A DNA stretch of 64,000 nucleotides, from NCBI GenBank assembly GCA_019420505.1, contig JAHZHC010000016.1, positions 62,001 through 126,000 of the forward strand, given 5' to 3'. The notes under the pieces are model-generated. The model was given only the letters and a program-made list of their open reading frames with translations, searched no databases and had not been told where the DNA came from. The first letter of the stretch is position 1, and every line of letters starts with the position of its first letter. Shown here piece by piece: positions 18,563 to 27,612 of this stretch. The translations under genes and the position numbers were made by a program. Origin of the DNA: Ruminococcus sp. (GTDB taxonomy: Bacteria > Bacillota > Clostridia > Oscillospirales > Ruminococcaceae).

Positions 18563-19234
18563 ATGAGAATGAGAAAGAAAAAAAATCTGGATCAGCGTCT
18601 GGAAAACTGCGGTCAGCGTATAATTTATATGGACCGAAAAGACCGAAATTATCAGGTTAAGGACACTGAAAATCTTATTAATTATAAAACTTTATTTAAA
18701 AATGATAATCCCGTTGAATTGGAAATAGGCTGCGGAAAAGGACAATTTGCAAGAGAGATTGCTAAAAGAAACCCTGACATTAATTATCTTGCAGTTGAAA
18801 AAAGCAGTAATGTAATTGTTGAGGCTGCCGAAAAAGCCATAGAAGAAAACATCACTAATCTGTACTTTTTAAGAGGCGGAGCTGAATACCTCGACTGCTA
18901 CATACCTGAAAATTCAGTGAATAGAATTTATCTTAACTTCAGCTGCCCCTTCCCTAAAAACTCCTATGCTTCACACAGACTTACTCATAGAAATTTTCTT
19001 GAAATTTATAAAAAGCTTTTAAAAAACGGCGCAGAGATACATCAGAAAACAGATAACATGCACTTTTTTGAATTTTCACTTGAGGAGTTCTCTGAAACAG
19101 GTTTTATACTAAAAAACATATCACTTGATTTACATAAAAGTGATTTTGAAGGAAACATTATTACTGAATATGAAAAACGGTTTTCTGATCAAGGATTCCC
19201 TATATACAGAGCAGAAGCCGTAATTAAAGAATAA
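18563..19234 (+). CDS. trmB: tRNA (guanine-N7)-methyltransferase
   Basis: Makes m7G46 in the tRNA variable loop using SAM. 223 residues. SAM site ELEIGCGKGQFAREIA, then YLAVEKSSNV, and the TrmB region usually reading NFPDPWPKKRH, which here is NFSCPFPKNSYASHRL, with LTHRNFLEIYKK after it. The D-P-W core is altered to S-C-P-F, a deviation worth noting. AGAGGT precedes ATGAGAATGAG; either ATG could be used. A strong terminator follows. Confidence 0.92.
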   Translation: MRMRKKKNLDQRLENCGQRIIYMDRKDRNYQVKDTENLINYKTLFKNDNPVELEIGCGKGQFAREIAKRNPDINYLAVEKSSNVIVEAAEKAIEENITNLYFLRGGAEYLDCYIPENSVNRIYLNFSCPFPKNSYASHRLTHRNFLEIYKKLLKNGAEIHQKTDNMHFFEFSLEEFSETGFILKNISLDLHKSDFEGNIITEYEKRFSDQGFPIYRAEAVIKE

Positions 19235-19244
19235 GATAAAAGTT

Positions 19245-19283
19245 AACAGTTGATTGAGTAAAAAACTCAATCAACTGTTTTTT
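19245..19283 (+). terminator. Strong intrinsic terminator after trmB
   Basis: AACAGTTGATTGAGT, five-base loop, ACTCAATCAACTGTT, then TTTTAT: a perfect 15-bp stem that also separates the housekeeping unit from the Rhs island. Confidence 0.93.
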
Positions 19284-19314
19284 ATTTAGAATTAATTTAT
19301 TATCAATATTATAA

Positions 19315-22300
19315 AAAATTGTAAACTACAGTTATAATACTGACGGTACTTTAGGCGAAAATATAAGCGTATCTTATTCCGTAAATAAAACCATATATAC
19401 AGATAACAAAACTGATGAAAAAGAAATTTTACAGTTTGATAAATACGGAAATCTTCTGACTTCACAAAACGCATATGGTTATACTTTAGTAAACCAATAC
19501 GGAACCAGCGAAGGAAATACACCATCAAAAGCTCATAACGAACTGATAAATTCATTCGGATATCAAAAAAATGAAGTTAACTTATTGTCTAACTCAAGAG
19601 CGCAGAATGGAGTTTCAGGCTGGAGCGGATCAACAGTTTCAACTGATGAAAAAATGTTCGGTTCTCAAAGCTTTAAGCTTTGCGGCAAATCAGCATCAGC
19701 TAATCAAACCGTTAATCTAACCGGTGGACAGACATATGTATTATCCGCTTATGTAAAAACCAAAAATGCCAACGGAAGTATGGGGGCTTCTATAAAAGTA
19801 AACGGCGGAGATATAACATGTCATTCAGATGCACAATATATTACAGGAACATCAAAATGGACAAGAATTGCTGCAACTTTTAAAGCAAACAGTAACTGCA
19901 CTGCTCAGGTTTCTTTAGTTTTAAACAGCACCAATTCCCTTGCAGAAGCATATTTTGACGGAATTCAACTTGAAAAAGGCACTACTGTATCTGATTACAG
20001 CTATATTGTCAACGCTGATTTTAATGATGCTTCAAATTGGTATTCAAACTCCATTAAATCTCAATCTGCACCTTCTATTAACAGCCAGAAAGGTATATAC
20101 TGTTTCGTTGATGATGATACACCGTTTGACTCCAAATGTATAAAGCTTTTTGGCGACCCACGATATGAAAATAGCGTTTATCAGGAAATTACAGACTTAA
20201 ATGGTCAAAAAGGCGATACATATAATTTTGGAGGCTGGGCTAAAGCCAATGCCGCTGCATTAAGGAATAACAGAACATTTGGAATAAAAATAGAGTTCTT
20301 TAATAACCAAAATTCAGTCGGTGAAGCACAGAACTTAACCTTTAACAGTTATATAAATGACTGGCAGTTTAATATGTCAAATGCAGTTGCATCTGATGTA
20401 TATAACAAGATTAAAATTTCTGCTGTTTATGACTATCAGGTAAATTACGCTTTGTTTGACAGACTTCTGCTTCAATATGACGGAATATCTGACATAGATG
20501 AAGAATCCTCTGACGAAATCGGAGATGAAGAGAGTTCGGAAGACGAAAGCTCTGAAAATCAGCCTATTACTGACGCACATGGCAGAGAAATTGAATATAC
20601 CGATGAAGATGGCGTTAAAACCATCACAACGTATGACGATTATGATAATATAACAAGAAGCGCTACTCAGATTAACGGAAAAATCATGGAATCAATAAAC
20701 GGTTACAGCGCTGATGGTAATTATCAGATCTCGGAAACCAATGCTTTAGGAAAAACCACTGTATTTGATTATGACAATCAACTCGGACTACTGAAAAAGA
20801 TTACTGATCCGAAAGGAAATTCTGTTAACTATACTTATGACAGTGCAGATAATATTGCCACTGTTTCACAAGGAAGATTATCCAACACATATTCGTATGA
20901 TAACGGTGACAGATTAACCCGGATTAATTCCTGCGGTCAAAACTCATATAGTTTTGGGTATGATAAATTCGGCGCGCTCAACAGCATTAAATTGGGCAGT
21001 CAAAGTCTTGTTCAGTATTCATACGACAATAATTATATTTTATCAGGTATAAATTACGGTAATGGTCAGTCAATAAATTACAGCTATGATAAATCAGGAA
21101 ATAAGCTGGGAATCAGTTCAGATGATTCTGAAAAATATAGCTATTTTTATGACGATTTCGGCACTCTTCTTTCTGTTAAGGATAATGTAAACAATACAAT
21201 AACATCATATTCTATAGATGAAGATGGTATTGAATATACTCAGGAAAGAAAAAATAACAGCCTTATTCACTCATACTACAACAACGGAAGTTCATTTGTA
21301 GAATACCTGAATGGCAGTGAAAAAGAGACTGAATATGCTTCAAAGGAAGCTTCCTCAAGCGACAATCAACCGCTTATTGACTGGAGCCGTACCTCATGGA
21401 AGAAAAACGGTTACAACACTTTTTATAATGTAAAAAGCACTACAGATGAATTCGGAAGACTTTCAAATCAGGAAATCTTTGAGGCTAACCTTTCAGATAA
21501 CAGACAAACTGAAAGCGGAAAAAATACATTAATCAGAAAGTCATATGAATATACCGCAACAAATAATGAAATCAATCAGAGTGAACAGGTTTCAAAAATC
21601 AAATATGAGGGTACATATGATAATGAAATCGTGTACACATATGACGCTAACGGAAACATTATTTCAGACGGAAAATACGAGTATTCATATGACAATCTGA
21701 ACAGATTACAGCAAACTACTGATTTAAGCACAAATATTCACAAGCATTATACTTACAATAATGAAGGCAATTTAGTTAATGTTGTAACAACTAAAGGTCC
21801 AAGCACATTAAGTCAAATAGTACGAACCTATGATGGTATCAAAATGGTATCATATGACGGTAAAGCTATTACTTATGACGATCTTGGAAATCCGCTGACT
21901 TATTACAACGGAACACAATTTACATGGGAAATGGGAAGACAGCTTGCTTCTGCACAGCGTTCTGACGGCACACAGATAACATATAAATATAATGCCGAGG
22001 GGCTCAGAACGGAGAAAAAAATCGGGGAGAATTCAGTTTTATATACATTAACAGGAAGCAAGATCACAGGTCAGACTGACGGAACTAACACATTCTATTT
22101 CAGATATGATGAAAGCGATAATCTTATTGGGTTTGAGCTTGGAAGCAATCAGTATTTTTATATTACAAATCTTGTGGGAGATATCATATCAATAGTTGAC
22201 AGCGAGGGTAATTGTGTAGTAGAATATGAGTATGATCCATGGGGCGTATGCACTATCGTTTCAGACACATCAAATAACAACCTTGGCGAGCTGAATCCGT

Positions 22301-23073
22301 TCAGATATCGTGGTTATTACTATGATGAAGAGACAAGCCTATACTATCTCCAGTCAAGATATTATGACCCTGTAATTTGTAAGTTTATTAATATTGATGA
22401 GCCGGCTATACTTTTTGAAACAGCCCTTGATTCCTTATCTGTTCATCTTTGGGATTATTGTGACGGTAATCCTGTGATGTATGTGGATTACACTGGTAAT
22501 AAAAAAACTAATATCACTATTTTTACAACAAGTGAATTTATAACTTGGTCAACTCACATTTTGAATGAATTAGCTAAAGCTTTTCCCCAATATAGTTGTC
22601 TGATTCACTCTTATAATTCAAGCACAAAGTTTTCAAATAAATGGAACACATTAAAAAATCAGGATGTAGTTGTTATACTATCTCATGGTACATATAATTC
22701 TCTTGACCATTTATCTTCTTCAAATATTCAAAAATTAAAGAAAATAAATTGTAAACTTTTGATAATTTTAGGATGTAATTGCGGACATTATGACTATACG
22801 AACCTCAATATAGCATATGAATTTTCCAAAAAAATTACGGGTGTCACAATTGCAAGTGATGGAACTGTTCTTCTTAGTTATAAAAAGAAACAATTAACAT
22901 TACAATCTGTTGCAGATAAGGATTTTTTTTCATTTTGCAGAAGAAAAAGACCTAATGTAGGTTGGATTATGTATGAGTATAGAAATAAAAAAAGCTACGT
23001 TTCCACATTGCAATTTAAAAATTTATATTTAAGTTCGTTAATAACTAATTTAAAACTTCGAAAAAAGTTTTAA
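19315..23073 (+). pseudogene. Rhs/YD-repeat toxin gene, apparently lacking its 5' end
   Basis: An open frame of about 1250 codons that starts right after an in-frame TAA with no ATG or GTG start and no ribosome site; Rhs-type coding (FDKYGNLLTSQNAYGYTLVN) is present from the first codons. The only nearby candidate start, a TTG at 19585, lies mid-domain. Order: an N-terminal Rhs remnant, two carbohydrate-binding-like beta domains (about 19590-20490), an acidic linker, many YD repeats (YTYDANGN, YSYDNLNR), the core end YRGYYYDEETSLYYLQSRYYDP, NPVMYVDYTGN, then a 190-residue variable tip (22501-23070). The tip has SHG (His codon 22684) and GCNCG (Cys codons 22774, 22780), as in caspase-like cysteine peptidases. 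Could be a silent fragment used as a recombination donor. Confidence 0.8.
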
Positions 23074-23088
23074 TGTATGGAGGTACAT

Positions 23089-23592
23089 ATGAAAAAAGGA
23101 ATAAAGATCATAGCTATTATTGTAATACTCCTTTCAATTATATTGTATGTTGAATTCCGTGTTCAGAAATATAATAAAATGGAAAATAATAAAAATCTTA
23201 ATCCAACACAGGGCATGTCAACGCAAGAAACAATAGATTTTTATTTTGATATTGAAATATCTGATGACAAATTAATCAAAGAAGAATATGTTAATAATGG
23301 TTGTGTTGCATATAAAGTAGATGTTTCTTCGTTAACAGACACAGACATTGCTTCTTTTGCTAAAGGTTATGAAGAATCTCAATATGAAAATTATAATTGG
23401 GAAGAAGGAGGAAATCCTTTTGATGATATTGATGGTGTAGACTGGTGGCATATAAATAAAGATAACGTTAAAAAATCATTTGAAAAACTTGCTTCCCCTA
23501 AAAGAGATATAGGTGCATTGACAGCAAGTTATAGATTGTTTTTTGTTAAAGAAAATGACGAAACTTTTCTTTATATGATTTATACAGATTAA
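23089..23592 (+). CDS. Putative immunity protein A1, membrane-anchored
   Basis: 167 residues from the ATG at 23089, which has TGGAGG at the right distance; the in-frame ATG at 23077 lies within that site. One N-terminal membrane helix (residues about 5-22) and a soluble domain with ETIDFYFDIEISD, NNGCVAYK and GGNPFDD-GVDWW. Clearly homologous over its length to 24646-25134. It begins 15 bases after the Rhs stop, the usual place for the cognate immunity gene, so that role is inferred from position. Confidence 0.75.
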   Translation: MKKGIKIIAIIVILLSIILYVEFRVQKYNKMENNKNLNPTQGMSTQETIDFYFDIEISDDKLIKEEYVNNGCVAYKVDVSSLTDTDIASFAKGYEESQYENYNWEEGGNPFDDIDGVDWWHINKDNVKKSFEKLASPKRDIGALTASYRLFFVKENDETFLYMIYTD

Positions 23593-23600
23593 TATATAGA

Positions 23601-23635
23601 ATATCAAGCCTATGATTAACTCATAGGCTTGATAT
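23601..23635 (+). repeat. Hairpin repeat copy 1 of the Rhs island
   Basis: ATATCAAGCCTATGA, loop TTAAC, TCATAGGCTTGATAT: a perfect 15-bp stem. The following 60 bases, up to the Rhs fragment, are nearly identical to those after copy 2. May act as terminator (no clean U-tract) and as homology for cassette exchange. Confidence 0.85.
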
Positions 23636-23662
23636 ACACTTTAAATTTACATATTAAATTGC

Positions 23663-23905
23663 AACACTTTCAAATACCGTGGTTATTACTATGACGAAGA
23701 GACTTCCCTTTACTACTTGCAATCAAGATATTATGACCCTGTGACCTGTAAGTTTATTAATGCGGATGATCCGAGTATCATAGCTTCTAATCCATACAAT
23801 ATCATGTCAGTATTTGCTTTCGATTATTGTAACAATAATCCGGTGATGTTTATAGATCCAGATGATTTTTGCCCATTTAATCGCAATTCAGCAATTGTTG
23901 ATTAA
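23663..23905 (+). pseudogene. Orphan Rhs tip fragment 1
   Basis: 80 codons in frame: NTFKYRGYYYDEETSLYY, QSRYYDPVTCKFINADDPS, then FDYCNNNPVMFIDPDD and only about 14 further residues before the stop. It matches the end of the Rhs core of the large gene; the variable toxin part is lost. No start codon or ribosome site. Confidence 0.8.
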
Positions 23906-23953
23906 CGTACAAATGCATAATTTTGTATTTGCTAAAATAATAAGGAGAAATAT

Positions 23954-24454
23954 ATGAATAAAAAGATTGATAAAAAAAGAATCTTACTTGCTTTAATATT
24001 TGTCATAGTTTTTCTAAGTGTTATTTTATTATCATGTAGAACAAATGTAGGGTTTGTAAACGATAGAATTTATTATAAAATGTCTTATTCAAATTTAAAG
24101 TTTTTTATGGGAAAACCTACTGATGCCAATTTTTATGATGATCATATATATTGTACATATGATAATGTAATTTATAACGAACTAGAAGGTAAAGCATCTT
24201 TCGATTTTTATAATAATAAATTGATTAATGTTAATTTCTCTTCAAAGAATTGTAATACAAATAAAGCAAAATTAACAGCTAATTACATAAAAACTTTTTA
24301 CAAAAACAAAAAAGGATATTACGAAAAGATTGATTCTGATGAAGACTGCAATTATGAAATATCTTTTGGGTTTTCTGATGGAGCAAAAGGAATTGATGTT
24401 TCTGTAAAATGCTTGAACAATTACTTGAACATCCATGGTATTTTATCAGAGTAA
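23954..24454 (+). CDS. Putative immunity protein B, lipoprotein-like
   Basis: 166 residues. Basic N-terminus, hydrophobic segment and LLSC near residue 27, a possible lipobox. The rest is a soluble domain rich in Asn, Lys and Tyr (MSYSNLKFFMGKPTD; YIKTFYKNKKGYYEK), reminiscent of small SmpA/BamE-like folds (YSNLKFFMGKP), not certain. AAGGAG precedes the ATG. It follows Rhs fragment 1 and precedes hairpin copy 2, matching the tip-immunity-hairpin layout. Unrelated to immunity A1/A2. Confidence 0.65.
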   Translation: MNKKIDKKRILLALIFVIVFLSVILLSCRTNVGFVNDRIYYKMSYSNLKFFMGKPTDANFYDDHIYCTYDNVIYNELEGKASFDFYNNKLINVNFSSKNCNTNKAKLTANYIKTFYKNKKGYYEKIDSDEDCNYEISFGFSDGAKGIDVSVKCLNNYLNIHGILSE

Positions 24455-24481
24455 AAAATTTTACTAATTAAATTTATTTAT

Positions 24482-24508
24482 CAAGCCTATGATAAACTCA
24501 TAGGCTTG
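24482..24508 (+). repeat. Hairpin repeat copy 2 of the Rhs island
   Basis: CAAGCCTATGA, loop TAAAC, TCATAGGCTTG. The stem is shortened to 11 bp by one base change relative to copies 1 and 3. Followed by the same flanking sequence and YRGYYY coding stretch as copy 1. Confidence 0.85.
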
Positions 24509-24540
24509 GTTGTATACTCTAAATTTACATATTAAATTGC

Positions 24541-24630
24541 AACAATTTCAAATATCGTGGTTACTACTATGGTGAGGACTTAGATTTTAAATCTTTAATT
24601 GCCTATTTAAAAATGATTAAAAAATATTAA
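24541..24630 (+). pseudogene. Orphan Rhs tip fragment 2
   Basis: NNFKYRGYYYGEDLDFK then an unrelated short tail ending at TAA, 29 codons. Rhs similarity stops after YRGYYY, showing an internal deletion joining the core end to another tail. Confidence 0.7.
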
Positions 24631-24645
24631 CAAAGGAGGTCCATC

Positions 24646-25134
24646 ATGAAACAATTACTTAAAATTTCGATTACTTTCATAATAATTATTTCATTAACAC
24701 TTTATGTCGCCTATCGTGTTAGAAAATATAACAGAGTTTATAATCCAACCAAAGGTATGACGTCTCTGGAAACAATAGATTTTTATTTTGATATTGAAAT
24801 ATCTGATAAAAAGTTAATCAAAGAAGAATACGTTAATAATGGTTGTGTTGCGTATAAAATTGATGTTTCTTCGCTAACAAACGCAAATATTTCTTCCTTG
24901 ACTCAAGGCTATAATGAATATCAATATGAAGAATATAACTGGCCAGAAGGTGGAAATCCATTTGATGATGTTGCTGGTGTGGATTGGTGGCTTTTAAATA
25001 AAGACATCGTTAAAAAATCCTTTGAAAAAATTGCTTCTCCTAAAAGAGATACAGGTGCAAAATCGGCGATGTATCAATTGTTTTTTATTGATGAGAAAGA
25101 GAAAAAATATATGTATATGTTATATTTGGGTTAG
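24646..25134 (+). CDS. Putative immunity protein A2, paralogue of A1
   Basis: 162 residues, one N-terminal membrane helix, then the same domain as A1 (ETIDFYFDIEISDKK, NNGCVAYKIDVSSLT, NPFDD-AGVDWW). AAAGGAGG precedes the ATG. It lies behind Rhs fragment 2, whose toxin tip is gone, so it is now an orphan immunity gene. The paralogy with A1 suggests protection against variants of one toxin type. Confidence 0.75.
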   Translation: MKQLLKISITFIIIISLTLYVAYRVRKYNRVYNPTKGMTSLETIDFYFDIEISDKKLIKEEYVNNGCVAYKIDVSSLTNANISSLTQGYNEYQYEEYNWPEGGNPFDDVAGVDWWLLNKDIVKKSFEKIASPKRDTGAKSAMYQLFFIDEKEKKYMYMLYLG

Positions 25135-25203
25135 TTTTACAAATTAATTAATCCTAAAAAATTAAATCTTCAAACCCTATTTTCGAAGAACTAGGATGAC
25201 AAA

Positions 25204-25257
25204 CTCAATCCGTTCCAATACCGTATTTATTGCCCAAGATATGAGCAAAGATACTAA
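25204..25257 (+). pseudogene. Orphan Rhs tip fragment 3 (17 codons)
   Basis: LNPFQYRIYCPRYEQRY then TAA, a decayed copy of LNPFRYRGYYYD. Only a short remnant. Confidence 0.5.
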
Positions 25258-25310
25258 TACCTATATTTAAGGTGTTGCAACTCAAAATAATTTTACTTAA
25301 AACTTAATTA

Positions 25311-25343
25311 TATCAAGCCTATGATTAACTCATAGGCTTGATA
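25311..25343 (+). repeat. Hairpin repeat copy 3 of the Rhs island
   Basis: TATCAAGCCTATGA, loop TTAAC, TCATAGGCTTGATA, identical to copy 1 over the stem and loop. Confidence 0.85.
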
Positions 25344-25348
25344 ACCTT

Positions 25349-25441
25349 GTTTCAGACACATCAAATAACAATCTTGAAACACTTAATCCATTCAGATATC
25401 GTGGTTACTACTATGACGAGAAGACAAGCCTTTACTATTAA
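25349..25441 (+). pseudogene. Orphan Rhs tip fragment 4
   Basis: VSDTSNNNLETLNPFRYRG, then YYYDEKTSLYY and TAA: nearly the same as 22258-22350 of the large Rhs gene at the protein and DNA level, joined directly to hairpin copy 3. Confidence 0.8.
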
Positions 25442-25570
25442 CTTAACTAATTAAAATACCATGATTATTGAATTCAAAACATTTATCTCTTTTTGATTTC
25501 AGGAATATCGTAAAATTTATTCTTTTTCTTAATAATATACGATTGCAATAAAAGTAGACACAGATAATAA

Positions 25571-25620
25571 AAAAAGACCTTCTATAGTAGAATTAAAAGA
25601 ACTACTATAGAAGGCTTTTT
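25571..25620 (-). terminator. Bidirectional terminator between the Rhs island and tyrS
   Basis: CCTTCTATAGTAG, 11-base loop, CTACTATAGAAGG, with A runs on the left and T runs on the right. Confidence 0.88.
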
Positions 25621-25662
25621 TATGCAAGAAAATACAGAGATATCTTAAAAGTATTAACGTTT

Positions 25663-26880
25663 TTATGATTTGTAAACCTTGTGAAATACTTTCTTGCCTT
25701 TTTTTATTATAACAGGATCTGTCAAGTCAATTAATCCTTTTGGATCAGTAAATTTTTCATCATTTACTGAGATCGCATTTTGAGTTACAAGAGTTCTGGC
25801 ATCCCTGTTTGATGAGCAAATACCTGTTTTAACAAGCAATGTAAGTATTCCTATTTTGCCATCCTGCAAATCATCGGAAGCAATTTCAGTTGAAGGCATA
25901 TCAGCACTGTCAGTACCCTTTGAAAAAAGAGCTTTTGCAGCAGCGTCAGCTTTATTAGCTTCTTCCTCACCATGAACAAGCTTAGTAAGTTCATATGCAA
26001 GAAGTTCCTTAGCTTTGTTAAATTCTGCACCCTCCATAGTTTTTTCCATTTCTTCAATCTGCTCTACAGGCACAAATGTAAGCATTTTAAGACATTTGAT
26101 AACATCCGCATCTGAAACGTTTCTCCAGTACTGATAAAACTCATATGGTGAAGTCTTTTCAGCGTCAAGCCAAACAGCACCCTTTTCAGTTTTACCCATT
26201 TTCTTGCCCTCAGAATTCAGAAGCAAGGTAATTGTCATTGCATATGCATCCTTACCCAGCTTACGGCGAATTAGCTCTGTACCGCCAAGCATATTTGCCC
26301 ACTGGTCATCACCGCCGAACTGCATATTGCAGCCGTAATCCTGAAACAGCTTATAGAAATCATAGCTCTGCATTATCATGTAGTTAAATTCAAGGAACGT
26401 AAGTCCTCTTTCCATTCTCTGTTTATAACATTCATGAGAGAGCATTCTGTTCACGCTGAAATGAGCGCCAACATCACGGAGCACATCAACATAATTCAAA
26501 TCCAGAAGCCAGTCTGCATTATTTACAACAATAGCCTTATCCTCAGAAAAATCAATAAATCTGCTCATTTGCTTTTTGAAACATTCAACATTATGATCAA
26601 TTGTTTCTTTTGTCATCATCTTTCTCATATCGGTTTTACCGCTTGGGTCACCGATCATAGCAGTACCCCCACCTATAAGAACAATAGGCTTATTTCCTGC
26701 CATTTGCAGACGTTTCATAAGGCATAGCGCCATAAAATGTCCAACATGCAAGCTGTCAGCTGTTGGGTCAAAGCCTATATAGAAAGTAGCCTTACCCGCA
26801 TTCACAAGCTCCTTGATTTCATTTTCGTCTGTAAGCTGAGCCAACAGACCTCTTCTTTGTAATTCTTCAAATAGTGTCAT
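25663..26880 (-). CDS. tyrS: Tyrosyl-tRNA synthetase
   Basis: Charges tRNA-Tyr. 405 residues, class Ic. HIGH-like HVGH in DSLHVGHFMAL, the Tyr-binding GGDDQWANMLGG, KMSKS-like KKMGKTEKG, and a C-terminal S4 RNA-binding domain (SSNRDARTLVTQNAISVN). GGAGG precedes the ATG. It is the last gene of a run that begins with a tyrosine T-box at 30.3-30.5 kb; no promoter or T-box lies in the 46-base gap directly upstream. Confidence 0.98.
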   Translation of the reverse strand: MTLFEELQRRGLLAQLTDENEIKELVNAGKATFYIGFDPTADSLHVGHFMALCLMKRLQMAGNKPIVLIGGGTAMIGDPSGKTDMRKMMTKETIDHNVECFKKQMSRFIDFSEDKAIVVNNADWLLDLNYVDVLRDVGAHFSVNRMLSHECYKQRMERGLTFLEFNYMIMQSYDFYKLFQDYGCNMQFGGDDQWANMLGGTELIRRKLGKDAYAMTITLLLNSEGKKMGKTEKGAVWLDAEKTSPYEFYQYWRNVSDADVIKCLKMLTFVPVEQIEEMEKTMEGAEFNKAKELLAYELTKLVHGEEEANKADAAAKALFSKGTDSADMPSTEIASDDLQDGKIGILTLLVKTGICSSNRDARTLVTQNAISVNDEKFTDPKGLIDLTDPVIIKKGKKVFHKVYKS

Positions 26881-26926
26881 TTTTATTCCTCCGTATTAAT
26901 TAATATTTTTTAATGTGAAACTATAG

Positions 26927-27598
26927 CTATCTTATCGCCAAAATAACAGAAAACTTCTGATTTGAATACACACATTTTACTTCTTTAAAGCCACAGACTT
27001 TCAGCATATCAATTTCTTTTTCTACTGAACATTCTTTATCAAGCTTTCTGCGTTCCTTCCAAAGGCGAATATCCTCTTGTTTCAAACTGCTGTTTTCTAA
27101 CTGCTTTTCCCAATACGAATCAAACCAGCTGTTCATTTTAGGAGAACCGCCGCAGAATTGATCATAATTAACGAATATACCTTCCGAAGGAAGCTTCTCA
27201 TAAATGCGTTTAAATAAACTCTTTTTTTCTTCGTCTGAAAGATGATGAATTGACAGTGCTGAAATGATACCGTCAAAATCTCCTTGCGGAAATGTTTCTG
27301 AATAATCAAGCGTTTCATATTTTATGCTGTCAATCCCACCAAATCTTTTCCTTGCCACATTTATCATATCCTGAGCAATATCAACAAGAACATACTCAGA
27401 CTCCGGGAAATTCAGATACCAGAAGTAAGACAAAAGCCCGGTTCCTGCACCCAAATCCAAAATACGATTTGGTGCATTAATATTAGACGTAATAAAATCT
27501 GTAGTCAGCTTATAAAACTCATCAAAACAAGAAATAAATTTTTTTCTGTTGCAGTCATATTCTTTTGCGATAATATTAAACTGTTCTTCTATTGTCAT
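26927..27598 (-). CDS. Class I SAM-dependent methyltransferase
   Basis: 223 residues. SAM-binding motif I ILDLGAGTGLLS, motif II YVLVDIAQDM, and post-motif ISALSIHHLSDEEK typical of small-molecule methyltransferases of the UbiE/Methyltransf_25 type. Substrate unknown. Fourteen bases separate it from the upstream epimerase gene and 46 from tyrS, so it lies inside the T-box operon. Confidence 0.88.
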   Translation of the reverse strand: MTIEEQFNIIAKEYDCNRKKFISCFDEFYKLTTDFITSNINAPNRILDLGAGTGLLSYFWYLNFPESEYVLVDIAQDMINVARKRFGGIDSIKYETLDYSETFPQGDFDGIISALSIHHLSDEEKKSLFKRIYEKLPSEGIFVNYDQFCGGSPKMNSWFDSYWEKQLENSSLKQEDIRLWKERRKLDKECSVEKEIDMLKVCGFKEVKCVYSNQKFSVILAIR

Positions 27599-27612
27599 TT
27601 TATTTCTCCAAA

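Noticed and set aside
19585..23073. Full Rhs CDS starting at TTG 19585
   Set aside because: The same frame is open and Rhs-like for 90 codons upstream, and the TTG has no ribosome site and lies within a domain.
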